DNA from: an uncultured Lachnospira sp. | GTDB taxonomy: Bacteria > Bacillota > Clostridia > Lachnospirales > Lachnospiraceae | Length of the DNA stretch: 64,000 nucleotides | Reading direction: 5' to 3' | Assembly (NCBI GenBank): GCA_944381165.1 | Contig: CALWKC010000002.1 | Coordinates: 1-64,000, forward strand | Part shown: in pieces, positions 10,614-18,304 of the stretch | Numbering within the stretch: position 1 is the stretch's first letter | How the letters are laid out: each line of letters starts with the position of its first letter | The notes under the pieces: generated by a model | Databases searched by the model: none | The model's input: only the letters and a program-made list of their open reading frames with translations | What the model was told of the DNA's origin: nothing | Program-made: the position numbers and the translations under genes

Positions 10614-11330
10614 ATGATACATATGCTTGCCTATGATGAAAATTCATCTGAGCTTGACGTTATATGTGAGACGGTGAGAAAACATGCTGCATTAAAGACA
10701 GATGATGTTTGGAAATTGTATGAGTGTACTGCAAAGAGCCAATGTAAGAAACTTACTGAAAGTAAAATTCCGCTGGATGCAATATGCTACGACATAACGG
10801 GAGAAGGCGCTATTTCCGGTGTTGAAGAGCTTAGGAGCAGCTATGACAAAGCGTATCTTATTATGGTTGCGGATATTAGTATTTCTCCAGTCAAATATAT
10901 GAAGCCGACGATTATGGCATCATCACTTTTGTTAAGACCTTTGAGTACAGATGCGGTTTCAGATGTGATAGGTGAAATGATTGACAGGCTTGCTGTTGAG
11001 GATGGATTAGGAGATGTATTTGTTGTAAACGATGAAAACGGAAGAAACAGGCTGTTATACAAGGATATTTTGTATTTTGAGGCGCGAGAAAAAAAGATTT
11101 TTGCGTGTACTGATTATGCGGAGTATGCATTTTATGAGACGCTTGAAAATCTTGGTGCAAGACTTCCGGATTGTTTTAAGAGATGTCACAGGAGTTATAT
11201 TGTAAATACAGATTATATAACCAGAATAGTATTTAAGGAAATGTCAGTATATCTTGGGGACAGTTATATAATTCCCGTTTCAAGAAGTTACAGAGAGACG
11301 ATGAGAGAGTATAAATATGGCAAATTATAA
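10614..11330 (+). CDS. LytTR-family response-regulator-like DNA-binding protein
   Basis: The C-terminal ~100 residues match a LytTR DNA-binding domain: LLYKDILYFEAREKKIF, then FYETLENLGARL, FKRCHRSYIVN, and IPVSRSYRETM. The N-terminal part has the length of a receiver domain but lacks the acidic cluster and phospho-acceptor Asp of working receivers, so it may sense something other than phosphorylation. ATG at 10614 is chosen because the AAAGGGTGG ribosome-binding site at 10597-10605 fits it; a GTG at 10602 overlapping the essC stop is possible. No sensor kinase gene lies beside it. It probably regulates this secretion locus (inference). Confidence 0.8.
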   Translation: MIHMLAYDENSSELDVICETVRKHAALKTDDVWKLYECTAKSQCKKLTESKIPLDAICYDITGEGAISGVEELRSSYDKAYLIMVADISISPVKYMKPTIMASSLLLRPLSTDAVSDVIGEMIDRLAVEDGLGDVFVVNDENGRNRLLYKDILYFEAREKKIFACTDYAEYAFYETLENLGARLPDCFKRCHRSYIVNTDYITRIVFKEMSVYLGDSYIIPVSRSYRETMREYKYGKL

Positions 11331-11985
11331 AGATCATTATAATAAGATTTTATCAATTCCTTTGGAAGAATTTTATATGTTGGCAGCTCTTGGCGGTTTA
11401 AAACAGGTATATGGTTTTAAGTATGACATAAATAATTTTTCTAAGGAAGATATGTTAAGAATTTTGCTTCATCTTGCAGATAAAAGAATACTCACCGTGA
11501 CGGATAATCATTTTGAGTGCTGCGATGAGTACAAAGAGGTTTTGTCATATTTAAAATATTCTCAAAAAATTATTGAAATCAAGTCGTCTGTTAAAGGTTG
11601 CCCTGCGTGTATTTGTTATCTGGGAAAAGATATTCTTGTCACAAGGGTATCGTCTGTTAATTACAAAAGGGTGCTTATACACAGGAGGAAGTATGAACAT
11701 TTATGTGAATACATATACAGAGCCGGATATATTGACGAACTGTGGAGCGTGTTTGACGAGGAGGAGAGTGACGGCAAAGAAGAGATAATACTTGATATTA
11801 AATGTATAGAAATTATTTCGAATTATGTAACAGCGAGTATAAAAATAAAAAAAATTTCCGGGAGGAATTTTATTTTGTATGACTGCGATGGAAATAAGAT
11901 TTGTTGTGAATTCAGCAGGCGCAGGCTGGAAACATATATTAAAAGTATATGTGAAATACCCCCGGAAAATGCGGGAATTATTTAA
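11317..11985 (+). CDS. Uncharacterised type VII-locus protein (222 aa)
   Basis: I do not recognise the family. It overlaps the LytTR gene by 14 bp, so translation is probably coupled. The first ~70 residues look like a helical winged-helix-like unit (EEFYMLAALGGLKQVYGF, then a helix-rich stretch and a short beta hairpin ILTVTDNHFEC). The rest alternates beta and helix and ends in charged residues. No membrane segment or signal peptide is seen. Size, cytoplasmic character and position between EssC and the WXG100 genes resemble EspG-type substrate chaperones of mycobacterial ESX systems, but this is only positional analogy. Confidence 0.6.
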   Translation: MANYKDHYNKILSIPLEEFYMLAALGGLKQVYGFKYDINNFSKEDMLRILLHLADKRILTVTDNHFECCDEYKEVLSYLKYSQKIIEIKSSVKGCPACICYLGKDILVTRVSSVNYKRVLIHRRKYEHLCEYIYRAGYIDELWSVFDEEESDGKEEIILDIKCIEIISNYVTASIKIKKISGRNFILYDCDGNKICCEFSRRRLETYIKSICEIPPENAGII

Positions 11986-12025
11986 TTTATATACTGTTAT
12001 TGTCTGATTTTTTGGAGGACTGAAA

Positions 12026-12277
12026 ATGATTTTGGTTGATATTGAGGTACCGGCATTTGACAAAACATATGACTTTTATGTTGATGAGAGCTCATATATT
12101 GCAGATTTAGCCCAAAAGATAGGGGAGATGACAGCTATGTCAGAATGGAATGTAACAGACTTTCAGGACGAGACCGGAATGCTCCTATGCAGTCTTGATA
12201 TGGGAATTGTTTTGGAAGGAAATATGACATTAGAGCAATATGGAATAAAATCCGGGAGCAGATTAATGCTTGTTTAA
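12026..12277 (+). CDS. YukD/EsaB-like ubiquitin-fold protein
   Basis: An 83-aa protein with the ubiquitin-like beta-grasp pattern: strand MILVDIEVP, strand KTYDFYVDES, helix SYIADLAQKIGEM, and the closing LEQYGIKSGSRLMLV. Length and order match YukD/EsaB, a constant cytosolic component of Firmicute type VII systems. A TTGGAGGACTG ribosome-binding site precedes the ATG. There is no C-terminal di-glycine, so it is not a conjugated modifier. Confidence 0.88.
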   Translation: MILVDIEVPAFDKTYDFYVDESSYIADLAQKIGEMTAMSEWNVTDFQDETGMLLCSLDMGIVLEGNMTLEQYGIKSGSRLMLV

Positions 12278-12450
12278 GGTATTATTTAGGTTATTCGTCA
12301 GAGAAAAATGACGTCTGTCAAAAAATCTTCAAAAAATAATAAAAAGAGATATTTTTATTAATGTAAGGTATGGCAGACAAATTTCTTAAATTACATAAAA
12401 CAGCTTATAAACGGGAGGAATAAGGCACGTTAGAGGTTAATATCGATGAA

Positions 12451-12801
12451 TTGTACACTGTACAGGAAGATTTTCAAAGTATTGGAAAACGTTTAGAGAG
12501 CATTGTATCGCGGGCTGATGAAATATTGTCTTATCTAATTAAGTCTGTTGACGTAAACGAAGAATATATGTTTATTGAAAAAAGTATTGGAGACAGCATG
12601 AATGCGCTAAAGGAAGAGGCGTCTTTGCTTACGAGGGCTGCTGAATCTCTGGAAGAAGTAATTGCCATATATTTATTTTATGAAAATTATATATGTGATA
12701 CGGCAGAAGAGGCAATATTGCCGAATGTCTTTCTAAGGACCGGAAATAACGATATTGATGCATTTTATGAGTTTGCAGGTCAGTGGAATTTAAGGATATA
12801 A
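12451..12801 (+). CDS. Small helical protein of the type VII locus, unusual start
   Basis: About 116 aa and almost entirely helical; no family recognised. There is no ATG in frame. TTG at 12451 is the first ordinary start codon, with a weak AGAGG 14 nt upstream. However, the strong GGGAGG at 12413-12418 points to an in-frame ACG at 12427, 8 nt downstream, which would add LEVNIDE to the N-terminus. Size and helix content resemble the WXG100 family but no W-x-G turn is present. It lies directly before the first WXG100 gene, so it may be a partner or chaperone. Confidence 0.6.
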   Translation: MYTVQEDFQSIGKRLESIVSRADEILSYLIKSVDVNEEYMFIEKSIGDSMNALKEEASLLTRAAESLEEVIAIYLFYENYICDTAEEAILPNVFLRTGNNDIDAFYEFAGQWNLRI

Positions 12802-12820
12802 GGGAGAGGATGAGGACTAT

Positions 12821-13117
12821 ATGATATGTTATGTGCAGATGAATACGGATATGCTGGATAGAGATATTTCAGAGATTGATGCCTGTCTTAACGGAATTGA
12901 CAGTGACATAGATGCAATATATTCAGAAGTTAAGGCGTTAAATTCGATGTGGTCCGGTATTGCAAACGAGGTTTTTAATGCAAGGTTTGACGAGGACCAT
13001 GAGACGGTCAGTGAGATTACTGAAGGTCTGAAAAAATTTAAAAATCTGTTGGAGGAGGCGGAAAGAAAATATATTAAATGTGAAACGACAGTATACGACC
13101 GTGTAAAAGGGTTGTAA
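12821..13117 (+). CDS. WXG100-family protein 1
   Basis: A 98-aa two-helix protein with the family turn W-S-G (MWSGIANEVF) in the middle and a C-terminal Y-x-x-x-E secretion-type motif (YIKCE). WXG100 proteins form helical-hairpin dimers and are exported through, or help export via, EssC. The GGGAGAGG ribosome-binding region supports the ATG at 12821. It lies 19 bp after the preceding gene and is separated from the other four WXG100 genes by a zinc-ribbon gene. Confidence 0.85.
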   Translation: MICYVQMNTDMLDRDISEIDACLNGIDSDIDAIYSEVKALNSMWSGIANEVFNARFDEDHETVSEITEGLKKFKNLLEEAERKYIKCETTVYDRVKGL

Positions 13118-13156
13118 AGAAAAAGGAAAAAATTAAAAATTAGGGAGAGAAAAAAC

Positions 13157-13600
13157 ATGAAGATTTGTCCGTTTTGTGGATATGAAAACACAGAAGATTC
13201 AAGATTTTGCGAGGGCTGCGGAAAGCAGATTGTACAGGAAGCGCAGGTATCAGGAGAAAACCAGAACGGTTATACTCAGAGAGGCCCAATGGGAAATAAT
13301 TTAGGGCAGTATAATCAGCCGCAGCAGTCATATGGGTACATACCGCCTAATAACGCTCAGAATATCCCACCGGAGTATAAACCGTTGGGAATGTGGGCTT
13401 ATTTCGGATATGATTTGCTGATGGCGATACCGCTTGTAGGACTTATTGTGGCGATTATTTTTTCTTTTACGTCAACAAATATTAATTTAAAGAATTACGC
13501 GCGTTCCAAATTCTGCTGGATAATTATTTCTGTAATTATTTATATTATTCTTTTGGCGATTATCGGTGCGGCTGTGGGAAGTGCTTCTTATCTTTATTAA
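13157..13600 (+). CDS. Zinc-ribbon membrane protein
   Basis: A 147-aa protein starting with a two-knuckle zinc ribbon (CPFCGYENTEDSRFCEGC, four Cys), then a Gln/Asn/Pro-rich linker, then two hydrophobic segments (about 88-108 and 116-142) that should span the membrane. Such short zinc-ribbon membrane proteins are frequent in Clostridia without a known role. Its place inside the WXG100 cluster suggests an accessory membrane part of the secretion system. The start follows AGGGAGAG. Confidence 0.75.
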   Translation: MKICPFCGYENTEDSRFCEGCGKQIVQEAQVSGENQNGYTQRGPMGNNLGQYNQPQQSYGYIPPNNAQNIPPEYKPLGMWAYFGYDLLMAIPLVGLIVAIIFSFTSTNINLKNYARSKFCWIIISVIIYIILLAIIGAAVGSASYLY

Positions 13601-13664
13601 AAAGCGGCAAAAGCTATTAATTGGAGGCATGAAATATATTTTTTAGTGAAAGGCAGGGATAAGT

Positions 13665-14003
13665 ATGGCACAGACAGGAATGGCATTTGACGATTTATCT
13701 TTTTTGGCTGAGCCTGAGGCATTGTATTCAGCGGCTGAGCAGATACGTTTTAAAGTGCAGAATATTAAAAACAGATTTGATGAAATTGAGAAAATTGTTA
13801 AAGCTACGGACATGTATTGGGTAGGAGAAGCAGGAGATTTGTACAGAAAAAGATATGCCGAGTATAAGCCTGATTTAGAGGACGCATTTAACAGGCTCAG
13901 CGAGTATGTATGTGACTTGCAGCAAATTGCTGAAAAATATATTGAGAGTGATAACAGCGCTCAGGAAATGACTGGAATTTTACCTTCAGACATAATTGTC
14001 TGA
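13665..14003 (+). CDS. WXG100-family protein 2
   Basis: A 112-aa helical hairpin with W-V-G turn (YWVGEAGDLYRKRY) and a Y-x-x-x-D motif near the C-terminus (YIESD), the composite signal recognised in type VII substrates. It ends with a short tail finishing in SDIIV; WXG100 protein 5 ends in the similar GDVIV, suggesting these two are paralogues. Confidence 0.85.
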   Translation: MAQTGMAFDDLSFLAEPEALYSAAEQIRFKVQNIKNRFDEIEKIVKATDMYWVGEAGDLYRKRYAEYKPDLEDAFNRLSEYVCDLQQIAEKYIESDNSAQEMTGILPSDIIV

Positions 14004-14021
14004 CATGAATGGGAGGGTGTT

Positions 14022-14336
14022 ATGAGTTATGCAAAGATAGCTATTGATTTTCAGAAGGCAATTAACAGAGCCTCAGAGCTTGAAAATTTGGCGGACAGTC
14101 TAAGGCATACTGTTAATCACGATTTGGCAGGCGCAGAGGAAAGACTTAAAAAAAATTGGGGAGGTGAAAGCGCAGATTTGTTTATCAGAAAAACATCTGA
14201 TATTTCTGACCGTCTAATGTCAGTTTCCGAACAAATAAGGAAAAATGCAGAAGCTTTAAGAGAACTGGCTGTAAGAACAAGAGAAGCGGAAATAAGAGCT
14301 TATGAAATTGCAAGACGCAGAGATTATAACAGGTAG
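14022..14336 (+). CDS. WXG100-family protein 3
   Basis: A 104-aa helical hairpin with W-G-G turn (NWGGESADLFIRK). Unlike its neighbours it lacks a clear Y-x-x-x-D/E: the equivalent place reads YEIAR. It may therefore be the partner of a heterodimer rather than the one carrying the export signal. The GGGAGGGTG ribosome-binding site and 18-bp gap tie it to WXG100 protein 2. Confidence 0.85.
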   Translation: MSYAKIAIDFQKAINRASELENLADSLRHTVNHDLAGAEERLKKNWGGESADLFIRKTSDISDRLMSVSEQIRKNAEALRELAVRTREAEIRAYEIARRRDYNR

Positions 14337-14401
14337 TATATGTACACAAATATATATAAATTAAAAATAATTAAAACAAATATTTTATAGGAGGAATTAA
14401 T

Positions 14402-14704
14402 ATGGCATTGATAAGAGTTTCATCAGCAGAGCTTAAAGCTAAGGCGGAGGAGTTAAGACAGTATAATCAGAATTTTAAGTCTACAACAAATGAGCTTGAG
14501 AGTGTTGAGCAAAATCTCAACTCTATGTGGGAAGGAGACGCCAACACTGCATTTCACAATTCATTTAAGAATGACAAAATTCAAATGGATAATTTTTATA
14601 ATGCGATTGAACAATATGTGGCAGTTCTATTGAACATGGTGAGCAAGTATGAGGCAGCAGAAGCTGCAAATACTTCAACGGCAGCAACACGAAATTATAA
14701 ATAA
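14402..14704 (+). CDS. WXG100-family protein 4 (EsxA-like)
   Basis: A 100-aa canonical member: helix, W-E-G turn (MWEGDANTAFHNSF), helix, and Y-x-x-x-E (YEAAE) in the C-terminal tail. Length and motif spacing are the closest in this cluster to classical EsxA. A strong AGGAGG precedes the ATG, as expected for an abundantly made secreted protein. Confidence 0.9.
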   Translation: MALIRVSSAELKAKAEELRQYNQNFKSTTNELESVEQNLNSMWEGDANTAFHNSFKNDKIQMDNFYNAIEQYVAVLLNMVSKYEAAEAANTSTAATRNYK

Positions 14705-14759
14705 GAGGACACATAACACATTACATATATTCAGAAGTTTTTAAAAAGGAGAGTTATTT

Positions 14760-15074
14760 ATGGAAGGAATTTTGAATGTAACACCGGAACAGTTAATTTC
14801 AACATCTGCTGAATTTCAGTCAAAGGGTGCAGCGGTAAGCAATCTAACGGCACAGATGATGCAGCTTGTTATTAATCTTTCCAACGCATGGGAGGGAGAT
14901 GCGGCAAGCGCATATATATCAAAGTTTAGGGCATTAGATGATGATATTCAGAAAATGATTAACATGATAACCGAGCATACTAACGATTTAAATGAAATGG
15001 CGAGGGTTTATCAGGAAGCTGAGCGCAAGAATGTAGAACAGGCTTCTACACTTTCCGGAGACGTAATTGTTTAA
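14760..15074 (+). CDS. WXG100-family protein 5 (EsxA-like)
   Basis: A 104-aa member with W-E-G turn (AWEGDAASAYISKF) and Y-x-x-x-E (YQEAE). It stands immediately before the candidate effector gene, 44 bp away, so it may be the dedicated partner of that effector. AAGGAGAG precedes the ATG. Confidence 0.9.
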   Translation: MEGILNVTPEQLISTSAEFQSKGAAVSNLTAQMMQLVINLSNAWEGDAASAYISKFRALDDDIQKMINMITEHTNDLNEMARVYQEAERKNVEQASTLSGDVIV

Positions 15075-15118
15075 ATTGGGATAAAAATTTTTAAGATTAT
15101 ACCAGAGAGGGAGGAAAT

Positions 15119-16216
15119 ATGCCGGAATTTTCAGCAAAATGGAACATAATCGCCGATATATCAGATGATTATAAGGATTGCGCGGACAAAGTAGACCGTA
15201 GTGCGGACAAATTATACAGCGTGTCAAAAAAGTTGAGTTCATGCAGCGGTAGTTATAGGCAGATTGAGAGAAACATATGTGCTCAGGCTGATGTTTTATA
15301 TGATATTCAAAAAAGTTATCGGAAAATGGGCACCGTTCTGTCTGATATTTCCGACCTATACTGGCGTAATGAAAACGAGCTGTCGGGAGTTGAAAGCTTC
15401 GGACAGATAACTTGGAATGTTGCAGGCGCCGTTATCGGAAGTTTGGTTGGTCTGCCGGCAGTAAGCGCAAATGTATTATGGGGCTTTGCAGATGAAGAGG
15501 ATAAAAAGAAGCTTGTTAAAAAGGCGGTTGGCTCATTCGGAGTTTTAGGTAAATTTGCAGGTGCTGTGTGGAGCACGGTTGAGTTTGTAAAAAACGGCTT
15601 TGAAGGAGACTTCAAAGATCAGATTAAATCAACGCTCGGCATGGTAAAGGACGTAGCGGGATTTGGCGCGGGTTTAAAGGATTTGGATTTTAAAAAGCTT
15701 ATAGGCTTAAATTCGGCTGTTACCGTTGAAGGCGCAGAGACGGCATGGAAAAAGTATATAAGTGAAGAAATCGGAAATTATGCCGGTAAATCGGGAGCTT
15801 TAAAGGCTTTCTCAAAATGGACCGGAGTTGTTGCGTCAGGAGTAAGCAATATTTTCAGCAATTATGACGAGTTTGGAGAGGCTTCGGAAAGAATGGTTGC
15901 GGAAACAATTACCGAGACAGTTATCGATGTGGCTAAGGATGCAGCCATAGGCGCGGCTATAGTAGCAGCCTTCGGAGGTGCGCCTGTAGTTGCGGTTGCC
16001 GCAGGTACTGCGGTGATAAGCTGGGGAGGGGACGTGGTTTTCAAAAAGATTACTAAAGCGGTCACAGGCGAAGAAAAAGGAGTGACGGAGTTTGTCTCAG
16101 ATACTGTTTTGGACCTTGCAGAAGGGGCGAAGAAAGTTGTGTCTAATGCGCTGGGAGGCGCGGCAAAAGCCGTTAAGGGGTGGTTTTGCGCCCCGAAGTT
16201 TTCCTTCGGGTGGTGA
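15119..16216 (+). CDS. Candidate type VII effector with WXG/LXG-like head and glycine-rich hydrophobic domains
   Basis: A 365-aa protein. The first ~110 residues are helical and resemble the N-terminal targeting region of LXG/WXG effectors, with a YWRNE turn. The remainder holds two glycine/alanine-rich hydrophobic stretches: about 95-125 (VAGAVIGSLVGLPAVSANVL) and about 280-315 (AAIGAAIVAAFGG, then VVAVAAGTAV), like glycine zippers of membrane-inserting proteins, separated by amphipathic helices. No enzyme motif is visible, so a membrane-active toxin is the favoured reading, by analogy with TspA-type effectors. No standard immunity protein is obvious next door; DUF4176 follows. The GGGAGG ribosome-binding site supports the start. 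Confidence 0.7.
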   Translation: MPEFSAKWNIIADISDDYKDCADKVDRSADKLYSVSKKLSSCSGSYRQIERNICAQADVLYDIQKSYRKMGTVLSDISDLYWRNENELSGVESFGQITWNVAGAVIGSLVGLPAVSANVLWGFADEEDKKKLVKKAVGSFGVLGKFAGAVWSTVEFVKNGFEGDFKDQIKSTLGMVKDVAGFGAGLKDLDFKKLIGLNSAVTVEGAETAWKKYISEEIGNYAGKSGALKAFSKWTGVVASGVSNIFSNYDEFGEASERMVAETITETVIDVAKDAAIGAAIVAAFGGAPVVAVAAGTAVISWGGDVVFKKITKAVTGEEKGVTEFVSDTVLDLAEGAKKVVSNALGGAAKAVKGWFCAPKFSFGW

Positions 16217-16246
16217 GAGGTCTGCGGCAGCGCTGCCGCCGCAGAC
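16192..16246 (+). repeat. Tandem hairpins at the effector 3' end
   Basis: CCCGAAG (16192-16198) pairs with CTTCGGG (16204-16210) across the effector stop region. Just after, GTCTGCGGC (16220-16228) pairs perfectly with GCCGCAGAC (16238-16246). Neither has a T-run after it, so they look more like RNA stability or partial-termination elements than a full terminator. Confidence 0.6.
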
Positions 16247-16286
16247 TATATAATAAGCTTATGGCGGCGCAGAAATGAGGTCAGAT

Positions 16287-16577
16287 ATGGATATTAAATC
16301 ATTATTGCCGATTGGCACGGTAGTTTTGTTAAAAGGCGCTAAGAAAAAACTTATGATTATAGGAGTAAAACAGACAAACGCTGAGACAGATGAGGAATTT
16401 GATTATCTTGGAGTCATATATCCCGAGGGTAACATTGGGGGAGAAACGCAGGTTATGTTTCAGCATGACGATATAGAAAAAGTATTTTTTACAGGCTATG
16501 AAGATGAAGAGAGAGATGAGTTTATAGAAAAACTGGCTCAATTTTACAGCAATAAGGAGCAGCACAATGATATGTAA
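16287..16577 (+). CDS. DUF4176 protein of the type VII locus
   Basis: About 96 aa. It begins MDIKSLLPIGTVVLLKGAKK and continues with the small beta-rich core (MIIGV, DYLGVIYPEG, FQHDDIEKVFFTGYED) typical of DUF4176, a family regularly encoded beside WXG100 and LXG toxin genes. ATG at 16287 is preferred because GAGG at 16277-16280 fits it; an ATG at 16275 is possible. It directly follows the candidate effector, so a chaperone or protective role for that effector is plausible but unproven. It overlaps the next gene by 11 bp. Confidence 0.8.
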   Translation: MDIKSLLPIGTVVLLKGAKKKLMIIGVKQTNAETDEEFDYLGVIYPEGNIGGETQVMFQHDDIEKVFFTGYEDEERDEFIEKLAQFYSNKEQHNDM

Positions 16578-18267
16578 ATACTGCGGAGCGGATAATAATG
16601 AAAACCGCAGAATTTGTAAAGGCTGTGGCAGAAATCTGTACGATGAACAGGCTGTACACGACGGAGGCGGAGGACAACCGGAATATAATGACATACCAGT
16701 ACCAAAAAAGAAAAAAAATATAATTTTGTGGAGCTGTATAGGTGCCGGCACAGCTGCTGTGCTGGCTATTGTTGTTGCCGTTGTTTTTTTGTTCAAGAAT
16801 ATCAACGGAAACGGATATACGGCTAAACTAGCTGAGGCAGCAAAATATTACTCAGAAATGGATTATGATTCGGCAATAAAAATATATATGGAAGCTATTG
16901 ATCAAAATCCTGACAAGCCTGATGCTTACATTAAACTTGTAAATATTTATATTTCATTAAATGATATTGCAAAGGCTCAGCAGATTGCGTTGCAGGGTTA
17001 TGATAAAACAAAAGATGAGAGGCTTCAAGAGTTAATTAACAATCTTTTTGACGCGGAGAGTGTTTCAGGGGAGTCAATGGAAATTACAGTAAACACTGAG
17101 ATTATTGAAAATATAGCAGGCGGAAGCCATGAAAGTTATACTGAAAATTACGGAGCAGCAGTTACCACGCAGGAGAACGGATATATTAAGGTATCGTACG
17201 GCAGTTTTAGGGCATTGTTTTATTATTCTTTAAATTCTGTTGATAAAAATACTAACAAACTGCTTGCAGACGCATCGCCCGAGTATGTGATAATTTCTTC
17301 TCCGGAGATTCTGATAAATAATTATAGCGGATATTTATCAAGGACTACACTGCAGGAATTGTTCAAAAACACTATACAGGTAAATATGGTTGACGGTGTC
17401 CTATGCGCTACGGCACAGTATTTAAACTGCAGCATTTCTATACAGTGCAACGAGGGCGGCGAGGTTACTTCAGCGGCACCGTATATAAAGATTACGCCGG
17501 ATTATATATCGGTAGACAATTCAAACGGTCTTAATGGTGTTGCAACAGGAACTATAAAGAAAAGCACAGACGGAACGGTTTTGGCTGACGTCCATTTGAC
17601 CGTGAGGGCGGGTGCTGATATGAAAACCGGTACTGTCGTTGCTGAGACTGATACAGATGAAAAAGGAAATTATACGTTAAATCTTTCAGAAGGAAAATAT
17701 ACGGTTTGCGTATCAAAAACAGGGTATAAGGACCAGTATTTTAATATAGTTGTAAATAAGGGAATGACTATGCCGGGACAGGATTATGCGATGACGTCTG
17801 ACAGCAGTGCTTCTGAGGGGATAAAGCTTGTTGTGGAGTGGGGAAACGAGCCTGCCGATGTAGATCTGCACATTCAGGGACAGACGCCTTTGGGTACATA
17901 TATAAGTGTTTTTGGATACGGACAGAGAAATCTCACTGCATATGAAAACGGAAAGGTGGTAGCAAAGCTTGAGGAAAATGTTACAACGTCAAACGGGCAG
18001 GAAATTATTACAATAATGCCTGAATATATTGACGGAACCTACGCTGTGCATGTTCATGATCAGACAAACAGAAACAGCAGCACCAGCAGCGTGTTATCTA
18101 ATTCGGGAGCGGTACTTAAAATATATCTTCCGGGTGAGACAACTCCGAACATATATAATATTCCGGCAGATACTCCTGGAACATGTTGGTATCCATGCAA
18201 TATTGTAAAAGGAAAATTAAATCAGCCAGGAACTTCATCTGTAATGAGATTTAGTACTATTGGTTAA
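16567..18267 (+). CDS. Zinc-ribbon, TPR and carboxypeptidase-regulatory-like membrane protein
   Basis: A 566-aa protein in four parts. There is a zinc ribbon at 3-19 (CKYCG, CKGCG) and a membrane helix at about 52-76. A TPR-like helical unit follows at about 85-165 (YSEMDYDSAIKIYMEAIDQN). Far outside are a carboxypeptidase-regulatory-like beta domain at about 340-410 (ETDTDEKGNYTLNL, GKYTVCVSKTGY) and a C-terminal beta domain with VEWGNEPADVDLHIQG, resembling the YfaP/DUF2135 type. The zinc ribbon should face the cytoplasm and the beta domains the outside. The AAGGAG at 16554 fits the ATG. Role unknown; the topology suits a link between the secretion machine and the wall. Confidence 0.75.
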   Translation: MICKYCGADNNENRRICKGCGRNLYDEQAVHDGGGGQPEYNDIPVPKKKKNIILWSCIGAGTAAVLAIVVAVVFLFKNINGNGYTAKLAEAAKYYSEMDYDSAIKIYMEAIDQNPDKPDAYIKLVNIYISLNDIAKAQQIALQGYDKTKDERLQELINNLFDAESVSGESMEITVNTEIIENIAGGSHESYTENYGAAVTTQENGYIKVSYGSFRALFYYSLNSVDKNTNKLLADASPEYVIISSPEILINNYSGYLSRTTLQELFKNTIQVNMVDGVLCATAQYLNCSISIQCNEGGEVTSAAPYIKITPDYISVDNSNGLNGVATGTIKKSTDGTVLADVHLTVRAGADMKTGTVVAETDTDEKGNYTLNLSEGKYTVCVSKTGYKDQYFNIVVNKGMTMPGQDYAMTSDSSASEGIKLVVEWGNEPADVDLHIQGQTPLGTYISVFGYGQRNLTAYENGKVVAKLEENVTTSNGQEIITIMPEYIDGTYAVHVHDQTNRNSSTSSVLSNSGAVLKIYLPGETTPNIYNIPADTPGTCWYPCNIVKGKLNQPGTSSVMRFSTIG

Positions 18268-18304
18268 AAAATATTAAACAGCTGCAAAGAAACGGGGATT
18301 AGTT

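Noticed and set aside
16220-16246. GC hairpin as a full terminator
   Set aside because: No T-run on either strand and DUF4176 follows in 41 bp, so readthrough is expected.
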